64,000 nt of DNA from Bolinopsis microptera (Eukaryota; Ctenophora; Tentaculata; Lobata; Bolinopsidae). Positions 49,607-61,488 of the stretch are shown in pieces (position 1 is the first letter of the stretch; each line of letters begins with the position of its first letter). Below the pieces are notes generated by a model that was given only the letters and a program-made list of their open reading frames with translations, was not told where the DNA came from and ran no database searches. The position numbers and the translations under genes are program-made. The stretch covers positions 6,038,483 to 6,102,482 of the forward strand of contig NC_087077.1 in assembly GCF_026151205.1 (NCBI RefSeq), written 5' to 3'.

Positions 49607-49876
49607 GGTGTAATTATGGCACACTGCATGTAAGGTGTAATTATGACACACTGCTGTAAGGTGTAATTATGACACACTGCATGTAAGGTGTAATTATGAC
49701 ACACTGCTGTAAGGTGTCATTATGACACACTGCATGTAAGGTGTAATAATGACACACTGCTTGTAAGGTGTAATTATGACACAATACTGTAAGGTGTAAT
49801 TATGACACACTGCTGTAAGGTGTAATTATGACACACTACATGTAAGGTGTAATTATGACACACTGCTGTAAGGTGA
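49600..49876. repeat. 25-27-bp GTAAGGTGTAATTATGACAC array
   Basis: Eleven copies of TGTAAGGTGTAATTATGAC + ACACTGC(AT), starting right at the end of the RNase H frame, so the array either truncates the retrotransposon or grew from its 3' region. Confidence 0.93.
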
Positions 49877-50450
49877 AAGCTTGTTTAAAAAACTTGAGCT
49901 GAGTTTCCACTGATATGCTATCCACTCTTATTCAACTAATAGCCTTCCATTTGTTGGTGAAACGATCGGAGAAATTCTAAAAATGTAAATAAAATTTTGA
50001 GAAAAATCGAAATAATTGGATAGAATTTTTTATTTTGGGACCACTAATTTGAGTACAGAAATCACTTACATTTCAGTCGTTGTTTTTCCATCTCAAGCTT
50101 TTTATCTGCTGTAAACTTACAAACGTCTCTGAATCTAACATTCCCCGACTTCACTGGGCACTAAAATCACTGGTATACGTAAAGAAATAGTGGTCGACAA
50201 GCCTAAGATAAAATGGACAATAAACAATGATAATATGGTCATTCTGAGTAAATCGTTCAATGAGCTTCTAGTCGGCTATAAATAACCTCATGATTCAACC
50301 ATAATTTAATGCATTCCCTACAGTCTACACCTCAAGTATTGCCTGCATAATATAATCACTCTATACATATTATGAAAGCACTGCACTGTAGAGCTTGTTG
50401 ACATTGTGCAACACCACTACGTGTAAATTGCACGGCATGTCATATGTAAG
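49877..50450. other. Spacer without recognised gene
   Basis: AT-rich with no exon or repeat family found. Confidence 0.4.
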
Positions 50451-50542
50451 GTTGTGTGTGTTTGTGTGTGAGTGTGTGTGTGGTGTGTCTGTCTGTGTGT
50501 CTGTGTGTCTGTGTGTCTGTATGTGTGTCTGTGTGTGTTAAT
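50451..50542. repeat. GT/GTCT microsatellite
   Basis: Imperfect TGTGTGTG and TGTGTCTG runs. Confidence 0.95.
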
Positions 50543-50602
50543 TCTATACAGCTTGTTCCAGGTCTTACACGATCACAATACTTAGCTAAATTCGTTCGAA
50601 TA

Positions 50603-51250
50603 TACAGGGGGGTGGGGGTCAAAATTCAGTGTGCAAACGTTGGCCTTAATAGCTCAGTCATTGAGTGCCCAGTTGAAATAATTCTTTCTGGTATGACTTA
50701 CTACTACCGCTGGTTCAAGGAATTTGTCAAATCGAAAAATATTCGTGTTCATTTTTTTCAAATGAAGATTCATTTTCACATTTATTTAATAGTTTGGATA
50801 GTTGGGTCGAGCTAAATTTTGTTGAATTGTGTTTCTTCTCAGATGACCGAGATACGAAGCATAACGAGTTTGATCGATTTACCTAATCACGTGATTAGGT
50901 CACCCCGTTAAACATTATGGGAATTGTTAAGGGTACCCAGTCAATTGTTTTTAACGAGATACACAAAATGCTTGATAACTTCGTCATTTGAAATCCGTTC
51001 TGCCTCATTTTTTTAGATCAGATGCAAATTTTTATAATCTACCGTCTCTGAAAAAATTAGGCGTTCAGCATGTTCAGAAAGAACAATGTAGGTGTTTTGG
51101 TATTGAATGGGCGTGGTCTATAATATTCGAATTTTCAAATTTTGGCGACGGAATCTTCGAACAGTATGGTACAGTATGCATTGCCACTGCAAAGCAACAA
51201 CTCTCAAATATAAAACACAGTGGAGGTATAAGACCCAACTTTTGCACACT
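50603..51250. mobile_element. ACGTTGG-family MITE copy
   Basis: TACAGGGGGGTGGGGGTC, then CAGTGTGCAAACGTTGGCC at the left; GACCCAACTTTTGCACACTG near 51230-51250 is the inverse right end, lacking its C run. The interior matches 14212-14895 and 63205-63945. It abuts the retrotransposon tail at 51250. Confidence 0.75.
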
Positions 51251-51540
51251 GACTTTTGGCTGCGGATCCTCCGTTTGGAATCAGTTTCCTTATCAATTGA
51301 GAGCATTGACCGATATTGTCTTGTTTAAAAAGAGACTAAAAACTCATCTCTTTGAAAAAGTATTCATATATAATAAGTATCATATAATAACTTTATCATA
51401 AAACCCATACTATATAAAATTCTAAGTTCTTATGTACATCTGTACATGTTCATGAGTCGCTTTGGATGGCTTGAACTGGATCTTTGGATTTTGAGTTTTT
51501 TGTTGTTGCTATAAAGCGATGTATAAATTTCTAGTTATTA
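51250..51540 (+). pseudogene. Retrotransposon ORF2 tail and 3' UTR
   Basis: SSVWNQFPYQLRALTDI and LFKKRLKTHLFEK are the conserved last residues of CR1/L2-like ORF2 proteins, ending at TAA 51399-51401. The following sequence to ~51540 (GGATGGCTTGAACTGG, GCTATAAAGCGATGTATAAA) has the look of such a 3' UTR. The 5' part is replaced by the MITE. Confidence 0.6.
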
Positions 51541-51679
51541 CATCGGGTCTCAATAAGAGGTCTCCACTGCCTAGGCATCAAACCTTGGCTTGGCAATCGG
51601 TAATTTTCCTCTGGCCCGGAGTCAGCTGACCCTAGGGACCAGAGGTTAAAGGCGTAGAGACTGTGTGTATCTACAAAAG

Positions 51680-52075
51680 TGGTTGTTTTTACAAGAGACA
51701 GGGCTTGCAACGCAGGGGAAGAAAAACAGAGAAACAATCACAAAGTGTATATTATATGACTTAGCAAATAGAGATTTAAACAATCCTACACTACAATAAA
51801 TGTTCATTATGTATAATTATAATATGTAGTATAAACAAGAAACAGGGCTTGCAGGGCAATAGATGGGACACACAAGAGCTGGCCACAGAGTGTATAGTAC
51901 AGTAATTCAGCAAACACCTATTACTAATACTGAAATCTGAAACACAAATTACCACATGAATATACAAGAATATACAAATACTAAACACAATGTTTATACA
52001 AGAAACAGGGCTTGCAGAGCAAGGGAAGAAAGACAAGAGAAACAACTGCAACAATTGTATATCACAAAGTCCAGA
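51680..52075. repeat. ~150-bp diverged tandem repeat, 3 copies
   Basis: The phrase AGAAACAGGGCTTGCAG plus a purine-rich tail and GAAACAA recurs at ~51690, ~51837 and ~51995. Copies are clearly diverged. No coding. Confidence 0.7.
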
Positions 52076-52494
52076 AGATAATCATTAGTGTTGATTCTTT
52101 GCAACCCCGTTACATCTCAATGTTAAGTGATTTTGTTTCCTGTGCTAGTCAGCTAATGTAAAATCCGGATTGGAATATTGTTTATGAGTCGCATGGTTGC
52201 AATGTATTCTTGGGATTAATACAAATTTACTAGTCAGCTAAGTTTGCACTGTAACTTGAAATGACGAATTTATATTAAGTTAAATCTTTTCTTAAAATGA
52301 CGTTGTTTCGATACAATTCTATTCCTGTTTTGCAATCACGCGACCTTAATTAGAAATCAATGCCAGGTTTGGCAAAAATGCAAAAATTTTGCTATTTAAT
52401 GTAAAACGCATCAAATAATTTTGGATTCAAGCTCGCGCTGGTTTATTTTGCTGCGCGCGCGCGTAAGCGTAACGTATCACCTTAATAACACCAG

Positions 52495-52705
52495 AATGTG
52501 TGTGTGTGTGTGTGTGTGTGTGTCTGTCTGTCTGTCTGATCGTATGTGTGTAATTTCCGAACGGTTATACAAAAAAACGGTAATAGTTACGGGACTGGTT
52601 TTTTCGGTATAGTGCCGACAAAACTCTGACGAAGCCAATAGGCAAATTTTATAAAAATCGGCCGGTGGTAAGTGGTTTAATTGATGGTTTTGTACCACAA
52701 AATAT
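52495..52705. repeat. TG/TCTG microsatellite and dispersed repeat
   Basis: TG dinucleotides then TCTG tetranucleotides at 52495-52540, followed by a repeat matching 290-450 in the same orientation (ACGGGACTGGTTTTTTCGG, AAACTCTGACGAAG, GGTGGTAAGTGGTTTAATTG). Confidence 0.85.
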
Positions 52706-53780
52706 GTTACATAAAATGGCTTGAGAAGAACGGCAAGAGTTACGGGGCTAGCTCTCTCTCACTCTCTGCATAATATTATTTAGCGTATATATTACATGGC
52801 GTATATATTACATGGCGTATATATTACATGGTCATATAATACTATAAACTTATTAGGGGAGGGAGTGCTCAAACGGTCTGTTTGGACTGTAGAGAGAGTT
52901 CATACTTTCATACGACAATGTAATGCATGTTCACAAATATGATAGGCTGGTGTGGTGCATGGTGTTAAGGGTTAATTTCCATTGGTTATTGATTAAGAAT
53001 TACTATCTTTTAAGCATACTATTGGATACGTGAGGGCACTCCGAATAGAATTGCTCGCCTAATCCGGGTTTTGACTCAGCGGGTAATTACTCCTACCCTT
53101 TTTAACTGCGGCAGTGAAATCCCGGCCGTAGGCCGGGTTACACTAGTATATTATATAATATCATACTTTTCAAAATTACATCACAAAACCTTATCACAAG
53201 CACGACCGTCGCCCCTATACCTCAGCTCCCACTATTATACCCCTTTACTGTTTTTCCAGGCATTAAAGTCGTTAGAATGCGTTCGGTAGGTTGATTATAA
53301 GTTTAAACATTCTTATTCAATGTCAAAGATGACTGGAATAAAAAATAGTTATTTGGAGATTTCTAAGAAATTTACATAAAATAGGCAATAGCACTGTTAT
53401 ACGAAATTCTATAAAAAACCAAAAATACTTTCTTTAGGTTACTTTAGGTAGGTTCGGCAGGGATCGCTTCTGGACAACAGTATCAAGTACGTCATCCAAT
53501 CACTCCTGGCCTAGATCTTTTTGTAGAGTCCTCAGTCCATTCCAGAAGAGAGTTATTTGCGATGGCGGTATACCCTTTTGGAGGCGGGGTATCCGGGAAG
53601 CTTTTCAAGGATTAAGCAGGGGAGGATTTGAAAGTTTCCAAAAATTGGATTGTGTTAACTTCCTTGGGGGCAGGTTCCATAGTTTGGCTGCTTTTACTCA
53701 ATACGAGTTTTCATAATGGGTCGAGGTTGACAATTGTGCCTTTTATTAAATGCAGGCACAGTGGCCTTTTATAGTGACTT
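52706..53780. other. Spacer without recognised gene
   Basis: A 19-bp ATTACATGGCGTATAT repeat (three copies, 52785-52830) and otherwise unique-looking sequence. Positions 53440-53780 may be older retrotransposon flank. Confidence 0.4.
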
Positions 53781-53784
53781 TTCA

Positions 53785-55618
53785 ATAGTGATGATCCAGC
53801 GCTTATAACTAAGAAGTTTTGGTCACATGTTAAGTATAAATCTAACTCCTGCCGTATTCCTAATTGTGTTAGTTATTCTGGACAGCTTCGGTTCAAACCC
53901 AAAGCTCAAGCTGAACTTTTCAATTCTTTCTTTTATAACCAGTTTTCGGATCCTTCACTTTATGACACTGACATCTCCTATGTCAATGATGTTGATTTTG
54001 ATATTGACTTCGATCATCGGGATGTTCGTAAGCTTCTTTCAAATATTAATTCAAATAAAGCCCAGGGACCAGATGGCATACACGGTAAAATTCTCAAAAA
54101 TTGTTCCGTAGGTTTAGCTTACCCTCTAACATGCATTTTTCGTGGATCTTACAACAGCGGCTACACTCCACAAGAATGGAAACTTGCAAATGTTGTCCCA
54201 ATATTTAAGAAAGGTAAGAAAAGTGAGGTTGAAAACTATAGACCAACTGACCAATATCCCTTACTTGTTTAGTCATGAAAGTTTTTGAGCGCATTGTTAA
54301 ACGTAAACTGCTTTCTTTGACAAGTACCCTTCTTGATCCCAGGCAGCATGGTTTTCTAGAGCACAAGTCATGCACAACCAATATGGTTGACTTTTGTGAT
54401 AGCCTGGCATTGTCTCTTAACGAAAACATTATCAATCATGTTGTGTATTTTGATTTTGCTAAGGCATTTGATTCTGTAAATCATGATATCCTTCTTCATA
54501 AGCTAAAGACCTTATATAACATTGATGGTACACTTCTCAAATTTCTTACCAATTACCTTCAAGGCCGTTACCAAAGAGTGGTTATTGGTAATGAGATGTC
54601 ATCTACCCTCTCAGTTAATTCTGGTGTCCCCCAGGGCTCTATTCTTGGTCCCTTACTTTTTGTATTGTTTATCAATGATATTCCTCTTGGCCTTTCGGAT
54701 AATACTGATATTGTTTTGTATGCCGATGATACAAAAATCTGGCGTAAAATACATTCATCTTCTGATAATACTAATTTACAAATGGATATAGACTATCTCT
54801 CTGACTGGGCACAAAGAAACAAAATGCGATTCCATCCAGCAAAATGTAAAGTGCTTATTGTTTCAGGAAAACCATCTTTATCTCCTCCATTCGCATATAA
54901 TCTTGATGGCTCTCCTCTTGTGTATGTAGAGTTAGAAAAAGATCTTGGAGTCGATGTTACTCCTAAGCTAAGTTGGAATAGTCAGTGCGACAGAATTTAT
55001 ACTAAGGCCTGCCAACAACTTGGTATGGTCAGAAGAGATGGCCATATTGTCATTGATCAGAAACGTCGCCGGGCGCTTTATCTCTCCCTGGTTCGTAGCC
55101 AATTCGAAAATTGTTCCATAATCTGGCGCCCTTGTAATAAATCACTTAGTGATAAATTAGAAAGTCTCCAAAAGAGAGCTATTAAATGGATTCTGTCTGA
55201 AGAGGGCCGCAGTTATCCACCTGAGCAATATGTCAAAAAGTGCAAGCTTGTCGACATTCTCCCTTTGGCTCAAAAGTTTGACTTGAATGATCTTATTTTT
55301 TTCCACAAAGTTCTTAACAATTTAATTCCTGTATCGCTGCCTCACTATCTCTCTTTATATCAGGGCACTTCTCGACTAAGACGTTGCCACCTCGACAGTC
55401 TGTCTATTGTGTCATCAATTTTACCTAAGTTAAGTCAGAATTCACACACCACATGTACCTCAAATAGCCCACTGGCAAAATCATTTTTCTACAGAACCCA
55501 TATACTGTGGAATGGACTCCCTTTACAGGTAAGACAGATTGTGTCTACTAGTCTTTTCAAAGCTGAGGTCACTAAGCATCTATGGAAATGTTTATTGGAT
55601 AGTGAAACAACAGTCTAG
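53785..55618 (+). pseudogene. Non-LTR retrotransposon: near-complete reverse transcriptase domain
   Basis: Frame one (~53785-54260) encodes DPALITKKFWSHVK, NKAQGPDGIHGKIL, YTPQEWKLANVVPIFKKG and ENYRP; frame two (54275-55618, 447 codons) continues with KVFERIV, HGFLEHKSCTTNM, YFDFAKAFDSVNHDIL (motif A), SGVPQGSILGPLLF (motif B), VLYADDTKIW (motif C, intact catalytic DD), LEKDLGVDV, LQKRAIKWI and WNGLPLQVR. The frames are separated by an 8-bp tandem duplication of GACCAACT (54241-54256), the only obvious lesion in the RT. The endonuclease domain is absent (5' truncation). It is CR1/Jockey/L2-like by motif spacing. Confidence 0.9.
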
Positions 55619-55619
55619 C

Positions 55620-58229
55620 CTAGTCTCTTTGCTCCCCATATTATTATTATTTTTGTTTTATTAATTTTTGTATCTACCTTCCTATACTTTTAACATCATA
55701 TCACACTTCACCCGCACACCTTTTCACACATTAATGACCATTTCAGACCTGTATCTAATGTATCTGGAATTTGACGTATTGAAATACAAATTTTGACTCT
55801 ATATCCACAGTTATTCACCATGGATTTGTTTGTTATTAAATGGATTTGTTTGTTATTAAATAGTTTTTCATAAATTTTTGGATTTAGATTAATTCGATGT
55901 AATGGGTCCAAGTTACTGCGGACATAGTTCACTATGTGTTTACCGTGTTTGGGTGCCCATCATATTTTACAGATGGGGGCGATATTTTGAACGATCCTAT
56001 TTTATATTCATCTATTGCTGTACTCTGTAAAATTTGAAAAGTATTTAATAAAAAAAAATTACGCGGAGCTTTCTTCGAACTGCATGTTGATGTCATTCGG
56101 GCTAGTCCATTCATAATCTTCCATGTATGGATTACGATGTACCGAAACACCCTTTAGCTTTGGGGTTATGGTTGGGGTTAGGATTGGGATTAAATCCCAA
56201 TCCTAACCCTAGCCATAACCACAAAGCTATCCATAACCCTAACCACAACCCTTCGGTGAGTCTTAATGCCTGAAAACAGTAAAGGGGGTATAATAGTATA
56301 GAGGGTAAATAGTATGGTGAGTGTAATGTTGACGGTCGTCGGTCATGCTTGCCAGCACTGTGATTAACAGACAGATAATGATTATCCTACGAAAAAATGT
56401 CTATCGACTTGTCAATTTAAATCAAAAGTGCGGAGTATGACAGCTATGATTTACATTATGATTGACATGTGAACTCTACAATTAAATTCGACTGATGGAT
56501 CACATCACTAATTATACGTCACTAATTGGTAACATGATCTGACCCCTTATATAATATTCGTGTTTTACTAGCCTGTCACGTGACCAAACCAGTTTTTTGC
56601 CCATAACTCTCCAGGGAAGCATTTTTACCCTACGTCATGGGGTTTGGTTCGGAATCAGCTTCCAAAAATACACTGAACAAGATTACTTCGATACCTTCAG
56701 AGTCTTTTCACAAGAATGTTCTTAAAATTTGGGCGAGCGATTTAGTGGGAGCGGTAAATGTGAGCTAGTAATGACAAATCATAAAACATGAAAACGTGCG
56801 TTGCTAATCTGCCTTGCTCGCGCACATGCAATAAGCGCCATAAGTTGGCACAGCATTTTTTGTCTCTGATTATGACAAATTTATGACATAATTATGAACG
56901 GACATTAAAATGAGCGCTCGAAGGCATTCAAAACCATCAAAAACAAAAAATCCAAATTTTTATCATCTTTTTTTTGGCGTTTTAAAAATTTAGCAGATAA
57001 TTAGTAAATTAATTTGTCATACAATATGAATGAGCAAGAAAGGGAGTCGTTAACAGGAAAAATGTAAAAATATCTGTAGATCTGTGTTTATGATTATGAA
57101 AGTTGTGTAAAAACAACAGATACGAAATATGACCAGATTTGATGATCATATCACAGGTCATCTTCCTCAAATGGGTTGCAATTAAATATTCCATGCTTAA
57201 AACATCATATCTGATATCAGTAATACCTGCTTTTTGAAAACAATTCTTTATTTGACCACCTCGGTCCAGCATTTCAACTCATTGCGCTTATTACATATTA
57301 CATAGACTATAAGCAACGACGCAGTAAAACTTTGATTAAATTACACCATTATTCTAACGTTTATTTTACCTCATTTCCGCCTAAATCAAAATTCTAAGAA
57401 TGCTGTAATCATATGATAGTAGTAGTACTAGTAGTAGAATGGCAAAAACTATACCGGCACAAAAGTGAAAAGAAAAACAGTAAATTTTCATAAAATTAAA
57501 AACAGTGGCAGCTTCGTTGCTGTCGAAGACCGGTTCTCCAGAAGCCTTTACTCTGATATTTAATCGTGCAGCCAATCTGATCACCTGAGTGCGGAGCTAT
57601 TGTAAAGGATTTTGTAGAGATATTTTCAGACGAGATTTTAGATCGACTCTTGTTTACAGTCAGTCATAGCGGTTTTTCCGACGTCTGCTGCTGAGGCTGG
57701 TTTACAATTACTGTAAATTTAAATAGCCGAAGCCATTTTGGCGAGTAATTGGAGAGTGTATTCTAAGGTTTTCCAAGATGTTAGCCGTTAGGGTATTCAT
57801 TTTGGAAAAACATTTCTGAGGGCATTAAAGTGCCTCGTACACTTTGAGTTTGATTTCATCTTCGAATTTTTAATTTTCGATATTTTGGGAAATTTTCGCG
57901 ACTAAAAAGAGGTCGTTAACAATTATTATATAACATAGCTATTGTGTCAAAATTATAGTAGCTTAATCAAACTAATCATTTAGAAACCCACCCCTCCCCT
58001 CAAGCTCAGTGATTACGTAATATGTATGTGAACCACCCCAAACATATCAGATCAAAAATGTGAACGGCTGGTGAAGGTGATAAGTGTGCTCACGCCACAA
58101 GCGTGCTCACAAGCGTGCTCACGCCACTAGTGGAGTTTTCAGGAAACAAAAATCAAATGTTATTATTTTGTTTAATTATTATTACGAGCTCGTAGTTGGT
58201 AATTAATACTTAATTATTATTTTTTTCAG
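55620..58229. other. Mostly noncoding; 3' UTR of retrotransposon, then spacer
   Basis: After the RT stop the sequence is presumably its 3' UTR to ~55720. A 21-bp duplication ATGGATTTGTTTGTTATTAA lies at 55820-55862. A minus-strand segment 57381-57593 is open after an acceptor-like CACTCAG and reads VIRLAARLNIRVKASGEPVF, then a hydrophobic stretch; it could be an exon but has no partners. Nothing else recognised. Confidence 0.4.
56155..56250. repeat. Hairpin with CCTAACCC-type words
   Basis: GGTTGGGGTTAGGATTGGGATT is followed immediately by its inverse AATCCCAATCCTAACCCTAG, a ~22-bp-arm hairpin with almost no loop. Related words recur at 59120-59165 and 60785-60830. Confidence 0.8.
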
Positions 58230-58328
58230 ATTGAAGAACTTGCAACTCTAGATATGCTAAAATACTCTAGTAGCAGAGCGGAGTTTAGAGAAGTGACTCA
58301 TGGCAATGGTGAATCTGATCATTACTGA
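58230..58328 (+). CDS. Terminal exon of an unidentified plus-strand gene
   Basis: A strong acceptor (TTATTTTTTTCAG) is followed by 32 codons in one frame, IEELATLDMLKYSSSRAEFR and EVTHGNGESDHY, then TGA. The splice site and composition look genuine. I found no upstream exon within 55.7-58.2 kb, and I cannot name the family. The gene would be convergent with the kinase gene on the minus strand. Confidence 0.4.
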   Translation: MEELATLDMLKYSSSRAEFREVTHGNGESDHY

Positions 58329-58934
58329 CATAGTAATCACCTGTTGAACTGGGCTGGAATTTTATGGGCTAACTAGTTTTGACTCCGACGGTGGATTAAG
58401 CCCGGACCATTTATGCAGTTGATAAAAATGAAATGGTAACAAAGTTTTAACCTTCTTTAAAATGGGAGCCATTTCAGAATTGATCAGTTTATGGTATTAG
58501 TCAAAAACTCTTGTTAGTGTTACCGAATTGTATTGCTCAGTTCTATAATCCTATTTGTAAGATTGTTTATTGGTATATCAATATAGATTTTAATGCTTAC
58601 AATATAATCGAGATAAACCCGACCCTACTGTTATCTGAATTCACTAAAGTGATTGATAAAATTTTATTTGTGAAATTGGAAATAATCCTCCATGAATGGT
58701 ACTTATTATTTATCTTGAAGAAATTTGTGTTTAACTGATAGTGATTATTTATGTACTGAGGACAAATTGAAACTAATGTGAGGTATCACTGTAGATTTTC
58801 AAAAACTAAAATCTGTAAATATGGTATAGATGTGATGCGAGGAAGTCTTCTCCGTTCTAAAATCTTTTTAGTCTGAAATGGAGAAGTAAGCGTAGAACAT
58901 TAAAAATTAACGATTTCAAGAGGCACTAATTTGT

Positions 58935-59290
58935 GAATCTCTCATTAAATTTTCGTCCCATGTGGCAAATAATTATTTGTATGATGATTAATCACTCTAC
59001 TGCTACACTCGACTCCCATGTGGCAAATAATTATTTGGATGATGATTAATCACTCTACACTCGACTGTCACGTGACCCGTTTTCGACCCGATCTCTAGCT
59101 GGCCCTGAACTACTATTCGAAACCCTAACCCTCTAATCTGATTCCAACCCAATCCCTAACAAAAGCATATGCTGAAACCTTAAAGTTAACCTAACGAGAA
59201 ATTAGACCAACTTCCTTATACGGTCAAATCACGTGACCGATGTCATGGGGTGATTCGGAATCAGCGTCCGAGAATACATCGATTTAAATT
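58935..59290. mobile_element. CACGTGAC-type short element with local duplication
   Basis: An ~80-bp direct duplication (CCCATGTGGCAAATAATTA at 58957 and 59018) leads into a ~230-bp sequence CTGTCACGTGAC...CGTGACCGATGTC...GGAATCAGCG, with a close relative at 60722-60945 and partial words at 56575-56665. Confidence 0.55.
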
Positions 59291-59585
59291 GGTTTCAACT
59301 TTAAATCTCGAATATCGTCATCGAGTGTAGGGTGATTTTAATTTAGCACGCTCGTAATTATTTACTATTCTATAAATGAAGTATAAATTGAAAATGAATC
59401 ACATTATCAAAAAAGGTGGCCGTGGCAATATTGGAGGTAATTGCCATGACCAATGACCGGAAAACCGAAAAAGACAACGTCAAAAATTTGCTGGCCAATC
59501 AGGTAGTTTTTAGGACTACAAATAGAATATGACGGCCTGCAGATCGATTTTAAGCTGTTGCATCTCACCTTTACATAAGCCGACC

Positions 59586-60658
59586 TTAGACTTCTTGAAC
59601 TGACATTTTTTCGCTTGCTGGACCTGTAAACTCTCCGGAGCCCTCGTCAGCAGTTGTATAAGGTCCAGGGGTACTGCAAGGGGAAGTGCCGGGGGTAACA
59701 TCCATTGGCTGCTGGTACTCAGGGGTCCCTCTTGGTGTGTTCATCGGGGATGGGTTGGGGGTCTTGATAAAATGTTTTTCGTCGCGTGCAACAGCACCCT
59801 GGTAAACTGCCTTTTAAAAACAACGATATAATATTTTATCAGATTGATAGTGATACACGTTCAAGAATTTTTCTATCTGTCACCAAGATGTAAATCAGAT
59901 AGAACGAGAAATTAGATCGAACGAGAAATTAGATCGAACGAGAAATTAGATCGAACGAGAAATTAGATCGAACGAGAAATTAGATCGAACGAGAAATTAT
60001 ATCGAACGGCGTCTCAATCTAATTTCTCGTTCGTTCTAATTTCTCGTTCGATCTGATTTACATCTTGGTGACAGTTAGTTAAATCATAAATCAATCTCAT
60101 GGATAATACATTTTTAATGTTACCTCTCTAGGGGACGGAGTTGGACAGTTTCTGTATGTCGATGAGGCGTCAGGGTCGAACCAGGAGTGCTTTAGCAGAT
60201 CTTTTATTTTTGCCCTTCTTGCGCAGTCCGTCATCAACATCGCCGTGATCAGGTCCCGACACGCTGGAATAGACTATCAGAATTATGTTGGGCCTTGGGG
60301 CGATCGCAAACCCATGCTTATCTATTCGACTATTCGGATTCCCCAATTTGTCGTCAAATGGGCCTCCAGTATCGCAACGGCATTGGCTTAAAAACAGCTA
60401 AAATTTGAGTTACGACGAAAATGAAGTGGCGGTGGCACTGGTCAAATTAACCACATGTCATATATAATAGCAAAGTGAAATGATGCAATTGTGTTTAAGA
60501 TTAAAATTTCGACTGTAACTTTAAGGTAGGTAGGTAACTGACCTTCTGAAACGTTTGATTGAAACGTAATTCCTTTGTTGATGGCGGCTAGCAAGTTTTT
60601 CACACTTGTGTCATTGAATGGAAGTTTTCCATTCACCATCGCGAATAAAACAACTCCC
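59586..60658 (-). CDS. TSSK-like serine/threonine kinase, C-terminal exons (5' part not found)
   Basis: Exons 60543-60658, 60124-60263 and 59586-59810 join in phase (entry phase 2, then 1, then 0) to TAA. The first encodes GVVLFAMVNGKLPFND (kinase subdomain IX, alpha-F) and VKNLLAAINKGITF; the second CRDLITAMLMTDCARRAKIK and LLKHSWFDPD (subdomains X-XI with the invariant Arg). The third is a low-complexity tail rich in P, T, S (NPSPMNTPRGTPEY, GTSPCSTPGPYTT), a likely phosphorylated linker. YAMV.G.LPFDD..LKxLL is typical of testis-specific serine kinases and CAMK relatives. The catalytic loop and nucleotide-binding lobe must be in exons to the right, beyond the retrotransposon at 61.5-63 kb or outside the window. 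Exon three uses the acceptor TTTAAAAG|GCAG. Confidence 0.85.
59872..60078. repeat. Large hairpin with internal 17-bp array, in kinase intron
   Basis: Arms CTGTCACCAAGATGTAAATC (59877) and its inverse (60056-60075) enclose about seven forward copies of AACGAGAAATTAGATCG and two to three inverse copies (CTAATTTCTCGTTCG), so the whole 200 bp can fold back. Confidence 0.9.
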
Positions 60659-60721
60659 CTGGAAAGAACTTGTAATATTCTTAAAATTATTGGAGGGGAT
60701 AAGATTAAGGGATGATGATTA

Positions 60722-60944
60722 ATCACTGTCACGTGACTTTTTTAAGACGCCTTCTAGGTGGCTCTAAATGACTATTTAAAACCCCCTAATCTGATACCAA
60801 CCCTAACCCTAACCCAATCCCTAACCGAAGCATATACTGGAACCCTATCCCCATCGAGATAACAGTGATCAGGCCAATTTCCTTATATGGTCATATCACG
60901 TGATCGAGACAGGTTTTTGCACTGATTTGCACTGATTCCGAATC

Positions 60945-60945
<1 letters not shown>
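60722..60945. mobile_element. CACGTGAC-type short element, second copy
   Basis: CACTGTCACGTGAC, TAGGTGGCTCTAAATGACTA, ACCCTAACCCAATCCCTAAC, CCTTATATGGTCATATCACG and GATTCCGAATCACC follow the order of the copy at 59052-59290. It is capped by a C run at 60945. Confidence 0.6.

Positions 60946-60977
<32 letters not shown>
60945..60977. repeat. Poly-C run (~33)
   Basis: Uninterrupted C tract; probably variable in length. Confidence 0.9.
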
Positions 60978-60978
<1 letters not shown>

Positions 60979-61064
60979 TAATTCGTTTCAGAATTGTACA
61001 AAAATTCCAGAAAATATAGATATAGGTAAAACTTAAATTTCCTGAAAGTTTCGTAAAATTCCAT

Positions 61065-61310
61065 TGATTAGAAAGGGTGTGGCACGCCACTCCATTTTTT
61101 TTCACTATTGTCACCATAAAGCGAGAACGCCTTCAGCTAGGAGTAGGAACTCCAAAGTTTCTAGACACATTTGGTTTGATGATTGAAGTGCTGTCCCAAC
61201 ATTTCAAGATGGTTGTTCACAATTTACCGGGTTATGACCCTTTTAAAATCTTGTGTGAGTTATTAAAGGGTTGTGTGTGGACAGTTTCTTCTGGGCCACC
61301 CTGTATTAAA
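61065..61310. mobile_element. Partial copy of the 35728-36632 MITE family
   Basis: GGTGTGGCACGCCACTCC, GTGAGTTATTAAAGG and TGGGCCACCCTGTA match interior and right end of the MITE at 35728-36632. The left end is missing. Confidence 0.65.
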
Positions 61311-61488
61311 CGGATTAAACGTTAATTGGTCAAGAGAAGCCCTAACACTCCTGGCTTGACAATACAAGAATGAAATCATAACATAGAAATAAGATACAAA
61401 AAACCTAAAGAAACATATACTATAATTTAAGCTAAGTCTCTCGGGAAACGAAGTGCATCTATATTAACTAAAAATTTAGCAATCTCTT

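Noticed and set aside
57381-57593. Minus-strand open segment after CACTCAG, with a hydrophobic end
   Set aside because: No donor in a sensible place and no neighbouring exon; kept only as a note in the spacer entry.
59105-60830. CCCTAACCC words suggesting telomeric repeats
   Set aside because: Only one to three units in each place, embedded in a dispersed CACGTGAC-type repeat and in a short hairpin; not a telomere or clear interstitial telomere.
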